NCBI GenBank assembly: GCA_021234155.1
Contig: JAJEKV010000004.1
Span: 17,316,966-17,380,965 of the forward strand
Source: Isoetes taiwanensis
Taxonomy: Eukaryota > Streptophyta > Lycopodiopsida > Isoetales > Isoetaceae
DNA: 64,000 nucleotides
Direction of reading: 5' to 3'
Below, piece after piece: positions 1-10,750 of this stretch. Position numbers and translations under genes: made by a program. A model generated the notes under the pieces. It was not told the DNA's origin and did not search any database. It saw only the letters and a list, made by a program, of their open reading frames with translations. Each line of letters starts with the position of its first letter. Within the stretch, counting starts at the first letter, position 1.

Positions 1-1160
1 TTGTTGTACTTCGTTCCAGTTACGTATTGCTAGTTCCCCTTGCGCACTATGCGTTCTCGTAAACTACCGACGCGTTCCAAGCACCTTGAACCGGAATTTC
101 GGCCCCAAAGCGTAAACCCTTCTAGAGCACAGCAACCCACAGGGTTTCACGTTTGAGCCCTCTCATGTCCCGGTCCAGTAGGGACGCTACGGCGATGTCT
201 TGAAGTGGAGTTGTTAGGTGTTGGCGCCCGAGGCCTTGGTCCTAAAATCCCTCAGGAAGCTGCTTGCCCCAAATTTCCTCTCCCCAAGGCCGCGGGGAAG
301 GGCGGGCAACACTCCCCTCTCGGGAACCCACTGATTTGGCTCACCACGATGGACTCGGAGGCGTTGACGTACTTACGGGGACCAAGTTAGTGGCCGAGAG
401 GCAGGTTTCGGCCCCCAAAGCGTAAACCCTTCTAGAGCACGGCAGCCCCACGGGGTTTATGTTTGGAGGCCCCTCTCCTTGTCGAGATTAAGTAGGGACC
501 TTCTGCGGCGTGTCTTGAAGTGGAGTTGTTGGGGTGTTGGCCTTGAGCTGTAGACACTAAAATCCTAGGAAGGCTGCTTGCCACAATTTCCTCTCTCCCA
601 GGCCACAGGGAAGAGGGCGAGAAACTTACTCCCTCAAGAATCGCGATTTGGCTCTGCCAATGGACTCCTCGCGCCAACATTGCCGCAGGGACAGTGATTA
701 AGTGGCGAGAGGCCGAGGACTCGACCCCCAAAGCGTAAACCCTTCTAATGCTGGCAACCCACGAGGGTTTACGTTTGAGAGGCCTCTCCTTGTCGGTCCG
801 GTAGGGACCTTGCAGCAAATGTCTTAGCAGAAGTGAGTTGGGTGTTGGCCTTGAGCCTTGGACCCTAAAATCCTCCGGTGCCCCCAAATTTCCTCTCCCC
901 GAGGCCTGCAGGGGCCGGGCCAGGCGACCTCCCTCTCGGGTCGAATGCAGCTCTGCCAATGGACTGAGCGTCATTGCCACAGGGACCAAGTTAAGGTGGC
1001 GGAAGACCACCCAGAACTCAGCGCCAAAGTAGCTCACTTCCATCACACTCCTAGTGGTGGCTAGGATGTGGATCACGGAGATCTTGTCGTGGGCGTGAGT
1101 GTTTCTTTCTTTTGCAAAACCGGCCAGGTGTAACTTGCTTGCTCCCTAGGGTAATTTCAC
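1..1160. repeat. Repeat family R, tandem units of about 315 bp
   Basis: A landmark (GCGTAAACCCTTCTAGAGCAC, with small variations) recurs near 109, 421 and 737, spaced about 313-316 bp. Each time it is followed by a GGGTTT block, a 'tagggacct' block, 'ttgaagtggagttg', 'cctaaaatcc' and a 'cctctcccc' block. The last unit runs on into 'caaagtagctca...tttcttttgcaaaa', which is also found at 32815-32900 and 33600-33700. Open frames here (for example on the minus strand, 432-1076) carry no recognisable domain and are by-products of the repeat. The type is unknown; it could be a satellite or tandem LTR-like sequence. Confidence 0.75.
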
Positions 1161-1990
1161 CATTAGGACGGTTGGCGGGGTCGATTCTGCCAGTCGGAGC
1201 CTCGGTGCGAGCGACAAAGCAGTCGCGGTTTCTCTAGAAGCTGAGCAGCCAGAGGCGCCCGTGGTTTGACAAGTTCTCGGGGCCAGAGTCACGGAATCTT
1301 TAGGCCTTCAGAAAGGGCCCATGAGCGGAGGATCAACGGTCCGGATAGAGGCAGAGACTCCGGGAGGGTGGTCATTAGCGTCGCGACCCCGGGGGCTTAT
1401 TTGCGGGGAAGAGCACCGGGAACTTTTGGATCGCCTCACGGGGTGGGACTCTCCCCTCTTGTGAGGGATCCACGCAAGGTCGCTCGTTTGACTTGGGGAA
1501 GAGGAGTGCATTTCGGTTGCCTACCTTGGGCTCCCCATTGCGTTCTAATCTTAACCAACGACCTAGACCTTCTCGAAAATTAGAAAGAGGTAGGTAGTGT
1601 CTTTGGAGATGAATTAGGGATCGTTGCGTGAAATCGGGAATTTATTTTAGATGCGTCGTTAATTGCGAATTTACAAATGTCTTGCCAGCGCAAAAGTGCC
1701 CCCAACTTCTACTTGCCACATCGGAGGAGGGCAGGGCCCAAACTCTGCTCGAGTGAGTTCCACTTTACTCATTATTCTCGGTTGCTTCGGCGAGTCCCAA
1801 GTGCTAGCAGACGGGACTCGGCCCCCAAGCATAGAGCCTTCTAGAGCACGGCAACCCACGGGGTTTCACGTTTGAGACCCTCTCCTTGTCGGTTGGTAGG
1901 GACCTTGCAGCAGGTGTCTTGAAGTGGAGTTGGGGTGTTGGCCTTGACCTTGGACCCTAAAATCCCTCAGGAAGCTGGTATTTTTGGTCT
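1160..1990. repeat. Repeat family R, second part of the unit
   Basis: The stretch around 1230-1420 (gttctcgg..., atcaacggtccggatag..., ggtcattagc...) corresponds to 33040-33190 and 33850-33990 (gttctcgg, caacggttggatag, ggcattagcatttgccc). The landmark reappears at about 1830. This makes the region another, longer (about 0.8-1.1 kb) copy of the family found at 31430-34350. I see no gene. Confidence 0.6.
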
Positions 1991-2610
1991 CTATTGTGTT
2001 TCTGCGTGTTATTATGTTCTCTAAATATTGCATGTATGTATGATACTACGCAGTGCTTTACTGCGTGTATCTGACCCACGCATAAGGTCTATGATGCAGT
2101 CGCCTGCGATGTATCTGACCCACTGCATAAGGTCTATGATCACGAGTGCGTAAGCGTGCATTAATTATGAATTAAGTGCCAACAAATATTGGTAATGAGT
2201 ATACTTGGCTAATTACATTTATAAACTTACCCGGATCTTATATGAAGGACTCACGAGAGGTTGTGTCCAAAAGGTATGCTTGATGTCTGTGAGAGGTGCG
2301 ACCATATATGAAGTTGTATGTGATCATGCCGCGAGGGGAATATGGCAAATCAAAACTCTTCTTCTTGACTTTGCATGGGTATGAAATTTGGGCATGCCAG
2401 GTATGGAGATTGTATGCGGGGAAGGAGCAACACAGTGAGCCATATGTTTGCCTTTACTCTGATCATGGCCCGAAGTGGGCAAGCTTGATTTAGTATGAAA
2501 GTATCTGATGAAGCTTTCGATGGTGCACAAATTACAGTTCAGTAAAGTGGATAGATAAACAAGGATGGAGAGAGAAATCTAAGTGGATAGATAAACAAGG
2601 ATAGATAAAA
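1990..2610. other. No gene seen; short direct duplication
   Basis: A 45-bp direct duplication (gtatctgacccac.gcataaggtctatgat) lies at about 2067-2143. A 25-bp duplication (aagtggatagataaacaaggat) sits at 2545-2603. The open frame at 2296-2493 has no recognisable content. Confidence 0.5.
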
Positions 2611-3665
2611 TACATAAGTAATGAAACAATCTAAGTTGCTAATAATATTAACTTAAAAAAAGGACTACGTCGTTTGGGCAAAACATCGTTATAAAACCTC
2701 GTTGGCGAAATTCTGAGCGTGCATTATAAAAAGATTGTAATAATAATAGCAATTAAAAAAAGGGACGTAGATTTATAAACCAAAAGTAAGGTCAAATGAA
2801 AGCATAGAGTAGAACAGAATAGGTATGGCTTAAGCTGTCCGTCAGAGTCTTGACAACAAATTAATTCTTAGTGGCGGTCACGTGCATTATGGACTCATTA
2901 TGGAGATGCGAAATTGAATATCTCGAACTTCGAATTCAGGTGAGTAGGATATGTTATATTAAGGTGATTTATTTCTTTGAAGGATCATCTTGTACACCAC
3001 AATATAGATAAAAACATAAGTAATAAAACAAATAGATCTAAGTTAGTAACTTAATAAAAAGTACGTCGGTGTCATACACATTGGCGTCGTTATAAGCGTC
3101 GTTGCTGACTAATACGAGAATGCTCATTAAGTCATTCCATAAATCGGCCCACCTCTCTTTTCTACGCTCTGTTTATGCGGTCGATATTGTAGCTCAGATC
3201 ATCGGTGAAAAACATTTTTTAATCATCTAAGTTAGATGAGAAAGATAAAAAAATTTGAGTTTGAACACATTTTTCTATCACAAAAATGTCTGCGGAGGTG
3301 GAGCAAGCGGGACTTTCAACATCATGTTGAAGCGGCTTCACGAGTTGAATATTCTTGCATAAATGTGACCCTCAGCAGGTAACGATCAGCCTTCTTTATA
3401 ATAATTATAATTATAATAATAACTTATAATTATAACCCAATAAAAACAGACGCGTCGTTTAACACAAAGAGCATTAAAATTTATGGACGTCGGTCAACGG
3501 CTATATGAGACTATAACAAATAGATCACAAGTTGCTAACTTAATTAAAAAAGAACCGCGTCGGTATACACATTGGCATGCGTTATGGGCTGTCGTTACTT
3601 GACTATTGGGGCGTCGTTAAGCGGCGTTATGACGTCGTTAAGCGGCGTCGTAACTTTTATAAAAA
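2610..3665. repeat. Imperfect tandem repeat of about 450 bp with GTCGTT-rich blocks
   Basis: Three related units start near 2612, 3028 and 3505. Each contains an 'aacaaat/atctaagttgctaacttaa' stretch followed by a CG-containing block rich in CGTCGTT and GGCGTCGTT. The same vocabulary occurs at 4228, 28715-29060 and 39240-39500. This could be the subterminal region of a DNA transposon or a satellite derivative; I could not find terminal inverted repeats. Confidence 0.55.
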
Positions 3666-3839
3666 GCGGGGCCACGGCTTTTCAGCGCCTAGTTTTGTTC
3701 TAAGCATTTGGAGGCGTTTTTGTTGGCGATTTTGAAGACCATGCATAACGGTCCTTTCCAAGCTTCAAGCAAGCATCCAAAAGGTATTTCAATGGATCGA
3801 TCAACTCTATTTTTTTAATTAGGCTTGTTGTTTGATAGA

Positions 3840-4300
3840 TTTAGGAGCTTCTTGTTTTTCTTGTTTTGTTTTCAATCCATCCTATTTCATCCTCCTCTTG
3901 CTTTCCATCCTTGTTTTTTTCTTCAATCCATTTACATACTCTTCTTAGTATGAATGAATCCTCCTCCTTGTTCTTCCAATCTTATTCAATCATTGGTTTT
4001 CCTTCTAATCTTAGTTCTTCCAATCTTCTATTCATTTTCTTCTTCTTCTTCTTCATCACTTTCTCATTCTATTCAATCTTTCTTTCCTATCTCCCCTTTC
4101 TTCTTCTTCTTCTTCTATTTCTTCTTCTTCTATTTCTTCTTTTATTTTCCTCTTCTATTTTTTTTTCCATGGAAGAGGGCGTGATGAAAGGCAAGGCCCA
4201 TTCTTCTCTATTTTTATTACAAGAAGGGGCGTCGTTGAAAAGCGAGGCCCCTTCTTTTATATTCTTCCTTTTTTTTTTTTTTTTTTTATATGTCAATATA
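3840..4300. repeat. Pyrimidine (TTC/TTTC) tract ending in a hairpin
   Basis: About 320 bp are almost pure C/T on the plus strand, giving spurious Ser/Phe/Leu-rich frames. It is followed at 4222-4257 by an inverted repeat: 'agaaggggc' and 'gccccttct' flank a GTCGTTGAAAAGCG loop. No protein is supported. Confidence 0.7.
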
Positions 4301-4555
4301 TAGTTCTGATATGATATATAGAAATAGTTTTAATGGCAATGATCTTTTTTAGCGTGAATGGTCTTTTGTTTTTTTTTTTATTTCTTTATTTATACTTAAG
4401 TTTTTCTAATTATTATTGAATGCCTTTATTTTTTTGCATGTACACTAATAACAAATCATTAAGCTCTTGGAAATGGATTTTTAAAGCATTTCGAGGAACT
4501 TGATACAGGTAGAATTTGAGTTTGAGTAGGAGAATAAAATTTTAATGTTTATTAG
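4300..4555. other. AT-rich spacer, no gene seen
   Basis: AT-rich sequence with T-runs. I see no coding or structural signal. Confidence 0.4.
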
Positions 4556-4880
4556 GTTAAAAAACTTGGGGAGACTTGGACAAGGGCATGAATTAGAGCT
4601 CATGTAGTGGAAGACTAGGTGTTAAGTCCAAGCTCACTTGGATTTACTCTTAATAATTTGTTATTGATTAATGTATTTAGATTAGAAAAATTGGGAGACT
4701 TGGACAAGGGCATGGTGGGGCTCATGTGAGTGGAAGACTAGGTGTTAGGAGTCCCGAAGCTCACTTAGTTATCTGTAATTTTATTGATTAATGTATTTGG
4801 TTTAGAAAAAATTGGGAGACTTGGACAAGGGGCATGGTGGCTCACCTTGAGTGGAAAAATTTAGGTGTTGGTCTGACTCA
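4555..4880. repeat. Tandem array, three units of about 125 bp
   Basis: Units begin near 4560, 4687 and 4809. Each reads approximately 'gggagacttggacaagggcat', a 'gctca' block, 'gtggaagactaggtgtt', a 'gctcactt' block and 'attgattaatgtattt'. A decayed fourth partial unit (gaagttggacaagagg) may follow at about 4930. Confidence 0.8.
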
Positions 4881-5102
4881 TACTCTTGTTTATTTTTTTA
4901 TTAATATATCCAATAAATAATAAAATCTTCTGAAGTTGGACAAGAGGCGGGAGTTTTTGAAAAATTGCATTATTGATTTTAGGGTTTCCTAGTTAAGAAT
5001 GTTGTTTTTTTTAAAATGTTAGGGATCTCCAAAGAAACAGCGATGTGGGTAGTTAGAATGAAAAAATTTCAGTTGGTTTTAAAAAATTAAAGGAAACTAA
5101 TA

Positions 5103-5116
5103 GAAAGTAGGTAAAG
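5103..5116. repeat. Left target-site duplication of the split LINE
   Basis: The sequence gaaagtaggtaaag here is matched by aaaagtaggtaaag at 24701-24714, directly after a poly(A) run. Thirteen identical bases at the two ends of LINE-like sequence are the expected mark of one target-primed insertion. Confidence 0.75.
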
Positions 5117-5452
5117 GGAAATTAGAGGATTTGGGATAGAAATCAAGGCTTCTTTAAGTTGGTTAAAATATGGGAGGAGGTGATGACCATGTTATTGAAA
5201 ATTTCCTTGAGGGAATTGGGAGCAAAAAGGCCTACTTTAAATGATGACACTCTTAAAGATGTGGACATGGGTATATAGCTTACGGTACCCCTCAGGCGAC
5301 TAATAAATGAGATCTGAGGATAGCGATGGCTATTTCCATCGGTGAAGCGGGCACATGTGAGTGTACCAGCGCAACGTAACAAAAGAAAGAACACGGACAA
5401 AAGAATAGAAGCGAAAATCTCGATCAAATCTTTTTGAAGTCCTGGTTCGATT

Positions 5453-6060
5453 ATGGGTAAATCTGACAAGATCAATAGTAAATCTTATAAGAATGCTTTG
5501 CTTTTTCTAATAATCGCCGATTCTAGTCTTTGTTTCACAATAAGGAAAGTGAGGACCTTCTTGGTTGGATGCTGTAATGATAACTCTCTACTATTGATAG
5601 AAATTCTAAGCCGCGGTATTGATCCACTTCCCCAAAGATGCCCTTCTATAGGGGAGGTTAAGTATTGGATAACTAAATCTCGAGGCCATCCCATTACTGT
5701 CATTCTCAAAGCGGATCAAAAACACTCCAAATTATTTGGCAGGGAGAAGATGTGAGAATATATCCTTTCGAGAAAATCCATTCTATTCTTGGGGCGATGG
5801 TGTATCGATGAAATGGGATCAATTATGTTAGAGGATTTTAAAGCGGTTGCAACTACCACATGGATTTCAGTGCTAATCTCCTCACGGTTTTTGGAGGCAT
5901 CTCTCATTTGAAGCGCCATTGCAAGTAAATTGGGGAGGTATACAAATCTCCATCCCCCAAACCCGATTGCCATTTATGCATTGAGCCACTCCCCACAGGT
6001 AGATAAAATCCCTACCAAGATTAAGCGACTCTAAATTTATTGATCTCCAAATATCCTATT
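5453..6060 (+). pseudogene. LINE ORF1-like (DUF4283-type) remnant
   Basis: Pieced across frames, the region reads as a nucleic-acid-binding ORF1 of plant LINEs. It has a segment like '..ILFLGRWCIDEMGSI', then 'TTWISV', then an 'AIASKLGRYTNLHPPNPIAIYA' type segment with LPtkI following, as in DUF4283/zinc-knuckle ORF1 proteins (trait plus position; no search was run). The best continuous piece is 5453-5755. It is broken by several stops and frame changes. Its place upstream of an endonuclease/RT supports the call. Confidence 0.5.
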
Positions 6061-6556
6061 CTAAAGAGCACAGTGGCTAATATCCGAAGGAGACAATAAA
6101 TAATAGGGGTAAAGAAAAAGTTAAGGATAACATCACGATCGGAAGCGTAAATTACGGAGACCTAAGCGGTGTAGGGGAAAAAGGGAGAAGCGGCATTAAC
6201 AAGGAAATCATGGTGATTCAAGATCCCATCCCTCCTTCTCTACCTATCCCTAATCTTGAGGATGCGACCAAGAAGCGAGAATTATTGTGCAATTCCTCCC
6301 AAGCTTCTTATACGCATTGACCCCATTAACTTTGTGGCTTCCTCCATAAGTATTACCGGTGGTGGTTCTAACACATGGCCCATGGATGAATATGAATGAA
6401 GAATCCAGAAATTCGAGGCGGGACCTAGATGGGGATGAATTTGGTAGGAATGGAATCTTGTTACTAGAAGAAGAAAAGAAGGAAAAGGAAAGCGAGAAGA
6501 AATGATCATGGGTTACCGAGAGAAGGTCTCCAAGGAAAACCAAACCCCGAGTTAAA

Positions 6557-7260
6557 ATGGACATAAATCTTAAAAATTATTACACGGAACAGCGGGGCAT
6601 TAATTCTAATATGAAAGAGGAGGGTGTGAAGGTTTGTCTTGCTTCTATGAATTTGGGCTTCATTTTCTTCCAAGAGCACAAGATCCATGATGATGGTATT
6701 GATAATATAATTAGAGAAGGTATTTGCCTAATAATTTTAATGATTGGTCTCTAAGCGAAAACCAATTCAAATTATTTCTATTGCTTGTATAATAGGATTA
6801 ATCTAAGTGATATTAGAGATGATGCATGATAAGTAGTAAGGGTGGCTTAAATTTTACCGCAACTGATATAGGGAACAATAGGATTGCTTTGTGAACATCT
6901 ATACCTATCATCGGTAAATTTGAGAGGCTTTCCGACTCACCCGGAATATTATAACTAATGGTTTTGAATAGTGTTATCCTTATGATGAGATCATAATGGG
7001 GGGTGATTTTTAATATGGTAACTCATGAGTATATGAGGGAGTGCTAATTCCGAGGCCCTTAGCGGGAAGAATGATAAATGGATGACTTTGCTCACAAATC
7101 ACCACCTAGAATTTGGCAAGAGTGGTCCTCATTCTATAGGCTGGAATAATCTTGAATCCGACCTATCTGTGTCATGATAGGTTTTACCTTAGTGAATCCC
7201 TTATAGACGGCGGCTCTAGAATCTCAATCTACCGGGTACACTATCTCGTCATTATCCCGG
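6557..7260 (+). pseudogene. LINE ORF2 endonuclease remnant
   Basis: Fragments across frames match the APE-type endonuclease of LINE ORF2. '..NLGFIFFQEHKI' near 6650 resembles the catalytic QEhK/QEtK motif, 'IIMGGDF' near 6995 resembles the GDFN motif, and 'HDRFYLS' near 7175 resembles the LDRFLLS motif. In the family this domain nicks target DNA to prime reverse transcription. Stops and shifts throughout make this a pseudogene. Confidence 0.6.
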
Positions 7261-7859
7261 CTTATTAATAATAATGCCATGACAATGGAGGAAAAGGAAT
7301 TCCTATTATTTTTAAGCTTAATACTAATCTCTTTGGATCAAGATGATTTTAAGCTACGAGGTTAGCTCGAGGTGTTGGATATGGAAGATAAGCGTGTTCG
7401 GGTGGATGGATTGGTGGAGTTAAGACCTCAAAATATAAAGAATTGGTTAAAAGTATGGGGAAGAGAGATCTGAGAGAAGAGACTATTCACTACTGTGAGA
7501 GTTGAGAAATCAGAGTATGGGTATAGCTCAAAGGCGGAATAAGGAGAAGTCTTAAAATTGATTGAAAGGGAAGAAATGGGATTGCAAGGGTTGGAAGACT
7601 AAAACCAAAGTCAAAGAGCTAGGGAAGATGAGAGGGCCAGCTCAAATATTTCTTCATCAAGGCAAAAGGGGAGGATTAAGAAGAATCATATATATAGTGT
7701 TCTGCGGGAGGTATGGCATATTGTTGAGACGATATCTCAAAAGAAATTTTGCTAAGAGCATTTTGTAAATTGTAGGTACTATAGGGGACACAAGCTATCA
7801 AGACATTCATAACTTCATTGATATTGGGGCCCGAGTTACTAGCGCCATGAAACGGCAGC

Positions 7860-8459
7860 ATGTCTAGACCTTTGACGTGAGGAAATCTTTAAGGTGCTAA
7901 GTAAGAGCTGGAAAATGGCAAACTTCAGGGACGGATAGCCTCCTATTTGGAGTGCTTCAAAGAGGCATGGGGGCTTTTAGATGACCACGGTTTCATTGCT
8001 AATGAATTCTTACTAACCAAAGGTTTGGGCTACTTGAGGATCAATACTAGCCTTATTGCTCTCATACCTAAAAATGACATGCCATCTCCTTTTAGATTAT
8101 AGGTCTATCTCACTTTTCCAATGTGCTCTACAAGCTTATTTGAGGTTCAGTGCGGTAGAGTCGAGCCTATCCTTGATGAGATCATAGAGTAAGACACAAA
8201 GGGTACTGCCAGAAGGAGATACATTTTGAACAATGTTGCGGCCGGCATCTCTACTTAAGGGGATCAGTTGGGCCCAGAAACTAAACAAAACATGGGGCTT
8301 AGAAAATTGGACATCACTAAAGCCTTACGACACGATAAGTTGGAAATTTTTGCAAGTATGGGAGTTTAGGATTTTAGGAAGAAGGTAATTTCTATTTTCA
8401 TGGCTGATACGAAAAACTCAAGATAAATTTGTCCTAATCAATAAGTCTGGTCCTTCTTT
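7860..8459 (+). pseudogene. LINE ORF2 reverse transcriptase, N-terminal half
   Basis: Across frames one can read the classic LINE RT order: 'SLIALIPKNDMP', 'DYRPISLS' (degraded), 'VLYKLI', 'EEQ.GFC' (degraded), 'GLLKLDITKAYD' (degraded, 8300-8335) and 'FVLINKSG.PSF' (8430-8460). It ends before the RQGDPLSP and YADD motifs because the gypsy LTR starts at 8460. RT copies LINE RNA at the nicked target. Confidence 0.7.
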
Positions 8460-10046
8460 TGTGGCGTTCGGCATAATATACGCCCCAATCGTATATTATC
8501 GCGCCCGTCCTGCCGTACATGTCACAAGTGACATGTACTTGAAGTAAGTTTTAGCGTTGCACACAGGAGCTAAAAAGGTTGCACTAGGGGCAACACTTGG
8601 ATATATTAGGTATGTAATTAAACATACACAACAAAAGGTTCCTGTTCATCCATTTCCAAATGGCTTAAAGCCATTTGCTTACGTAATGAATGCCTAACCT
8701 AGATGGGAATTACATATAAGGGCTAAAACCACTGAACCTGGCTCTCCTTTCACTTTATTAGGGTTTTCTAGAGCTTCCTTTCCTCTTTACGCATTGAGGG
8801 CCTTTCTGGAGCCAGTGCGGCCAAGGTAAGGCTCGAAAATCGCATTACTTGAGACTCTAGAAAGGAGTCGGATTTGCACAACAGTTCAACTGATGCTTGT
8901 TTGTCTTAGAAACAAGATCGAGGGAGCATGGGCGCCAGGGGATCGAGGGGCAAGCCAAGGAGGCGGTATCTAGTTGTTACGTTGTGCAAAGCGGAGTCTT
9001 TAAGCGATGGCAATATGCAGTTGTATGTTAGATCATCTCACGGAAGCCTTGTAGATCCACAGATGCGAGACTCCTAACAGACCCCCTAACATTGGATGTT
9101 AAGTAGATAATTGATATGATTCTCTATGATCTACGTTACGTGATATTGCATGTATTCCACTCATGATCTCCCTTGTTGTGTGGGAAGGGGTAGAACCTAA
9201 AAGTTACATGTAGAAATACTCTAACTGGGTACGTTTGTGCGATTCCAATATATTTGGGAGGGCTTGAAGGGCAGAGAGGGTTGGTAGGGAGGACTTGTAA
9301 CAGGGGCCCTCGGTAGTAGAAGCCTGCTCGGGGGTCTTTCTTGGCTGAAGCTTATGGCTTATCCTTTAGCGTGTAGGCAGGCATGAGCTTCGTACTAGTG
9401 GGGTGGTGGATATGACCTTCCGGTGAGTTCAAATTAGAATAAGAGCGTGGCCCTCTAGCGCTGTGATGAGCATGGATACCTGGAGGAAGGCAGCTCTCTT
9501 CACGCCTCGCCAGGAGGTTGGGGAGATGCAACCCGGCGGTAGTAACCCCTACGTATTCACGTGAGCTACGGCCAAGTCCCGACGCACCTGACCTACTGCG
9601 CAAAATTATTACCTGCGGGAGAAGCGGATGGAGTGGACTACCCTAAGCCATGTTCTATGCCGACCAAATCCACGTGCCATGAATTACATGCGCAATGAAC
9701 TCACGGAGAGCCTAACCCGTCCAGTCACATCCCCAGCAGTCAGGAATACAGGTAGGATCTTTCCTTTGTATTATTGTTATGAAGGTATTCTTGACTACTG
9801 TGATGTTGCTATTGTTATGGTGATTATTATTAGTATATTATTAGTTGTGCTCCGCGTTTGTTTTGTTAAACAGCGAATAGGTCGTCCCAGATGGAAGGCG
9901 GATGAATGACATCACTCTCTCTTCCCGCTAGCTGGCTCTGCCCCCATGGGAGTGGAGTCGGGTGGATAACCTGTATTTCTTGCCGGGGAATGCTCCTCCT
10001 TCGAATACGATCACGGGCATCATTATAAGTAGGGGCGTCCGCGATG
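8460..10046 (+). repeat. Family A 5' LTR
   Basis: Starts TGTGGCGTTC. It is matched end to end by 20106-21690, for example 'cccaatcgtatattatc', 'ggttcc.tgttcatccatttccaaatgg', 'ttagggttttctagagctt' and 'ctctagcgctg.gatgagcatggatacc'. It ends in 'aggggcgtccgcg' directly before the primer-binding site. A candidate TATA box (catataag) lies at 8713-8720. The copies differ by many short indels. Confidence 0.85.
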
Positions 10047-10057
10047 TGGTATCGAGC
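10047..10057 (+). other. Primer-binding site, family A
   Basis: TGGTATCGAGC matches the usual plant primer site complementary to initiator Met-tRNA (TGGTATCAGAGC) with one missing base. The same string occurs right after the LTRs at 21692 and 51863. This fixes the LTR length at about 1.6 kb rather than the roughly 3.2 kb of duplicated sequence. Confidence 0.8.
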
Positions 10058-10254
10058 ATGATCTTGGTATCCAAAGATAGAGCAGCATGCATTTTCCCTT
10101 AGGACTAACGGTAGATTAGTCTTGGGGTATATTACCCGAAGCAAAACTCGAACAATTGGGAAAATTTCCAATTTTTGGGTAGATTTTAGCAGCTCCATGA
10201 TAGGTTGGTATTAGTGAAGTGTAGCATCTTTCCCAACCTAAATTGTCAAAAGCG

Positions 10255-10545
10255 ATCGACCCCTCCTGTGAGTCGCCCGGCACCATTGATTATGGCAGGA
10301 TTACCAGCGCCTTGTGTGAGTGGTTGACCTCGGTTGACTAATTCGTTTGTTCAATTAATTAAACTAATGGTGTGGTGGCTTAATTCCTTAGTTCTAGGCT
10401 TGGGTTTGTATTTTATAACATTAAGAAACTCACGTAAATTATAAAAGTAGCCTCAAAAAGCGATCGACCCCTCACGGAGTGGCGATTTCTTTTAGGTTGG
10501 TAATCAATGAAGCCCGAGGCATGCTACGTGTGAGTGGTAAGGTAT
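10255..10545 (+). promoter_or_regulatory. Two palindromic modules upstream of ORF1, family A
   Basis: Two related modules (10255-10332 and 10461-10545, about 206 bp apart) share 'cgatcgacccctc', a 'gagtcgcc' core and a 'gtgtgagtggt' end. The same pair is at 21903-21985 and 22105-22180, and three further copies sit before ORF2 at 12022-12515. They lie 100-390 bp before a TATA box. The position suggests promoter modules; function is inferred. Confidence 0.55.
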
Positions 10546-10642
10546 TTTAGAGTATAGTGAACAAATGAATGCCTCGTACCTTATTTAATGCCTAGTTTGT
10601 TTTCCCCATATGAATTGGTCCCAACCCTAAATTCACACCTCA

Positions 10643-10652
10643 CTATATAAAT
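10643..10652 (+). promoter_or_regulatory. TATA box for ORF1, family A
   Basis: 'ctatataaat' is followed by 'gaaattagggtttcc', which contains a telo-box-like TTAGGGTTT. It sits about 100 bp before the H3-like start. The second copy has ctataaatag at 22284-22293 with the same telo-box. Confidence 0.55.
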
Positions 10653-10750
10653 GAAATTAGGGTTTCCATTTTGCCCCCACCTTTCAGGAGAACAGCTTCG
10701 CCCAAAGAAAGGCGATCTCGGTAAGCTTCAGGCAAACCGAAACAAAAAGC

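Larger units (their letters stand above)
5117..8459 (+). mobile_element. LINE (L1-type), 5' portion, interrupted
   Basis: This is the left part of a plant non-LTR retrotransposon: an ORF1-like region, an endonuclease and the first half of the reverse transcriptase, in that order. It stops in mid-RT, just before the expected RQGDPLSP motif, where a gypsy LTR begins at 8460. The 3' part (zinc-binding domain and tail) lies about 15 kb downstream at 23400-24703, and the two share flanking duplications. Frames are heavily broken, so it is not functional. Confidence 0.75.

Noticed and set aside
432-1076. 214-codon minus-strand frame, one of the longest in the window
   Set aside because: It crosses two and a half tandem repeat units and shows no domain; its length is explained by GC-rich repeat sequence.
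3866-4303. 145-codon Ser/Phe/Leu-rich frame that looks like a membrane protein
   Set aside because: It is the translation of a TTC/TTTC low-complexity tract; all three frames give similar composition.
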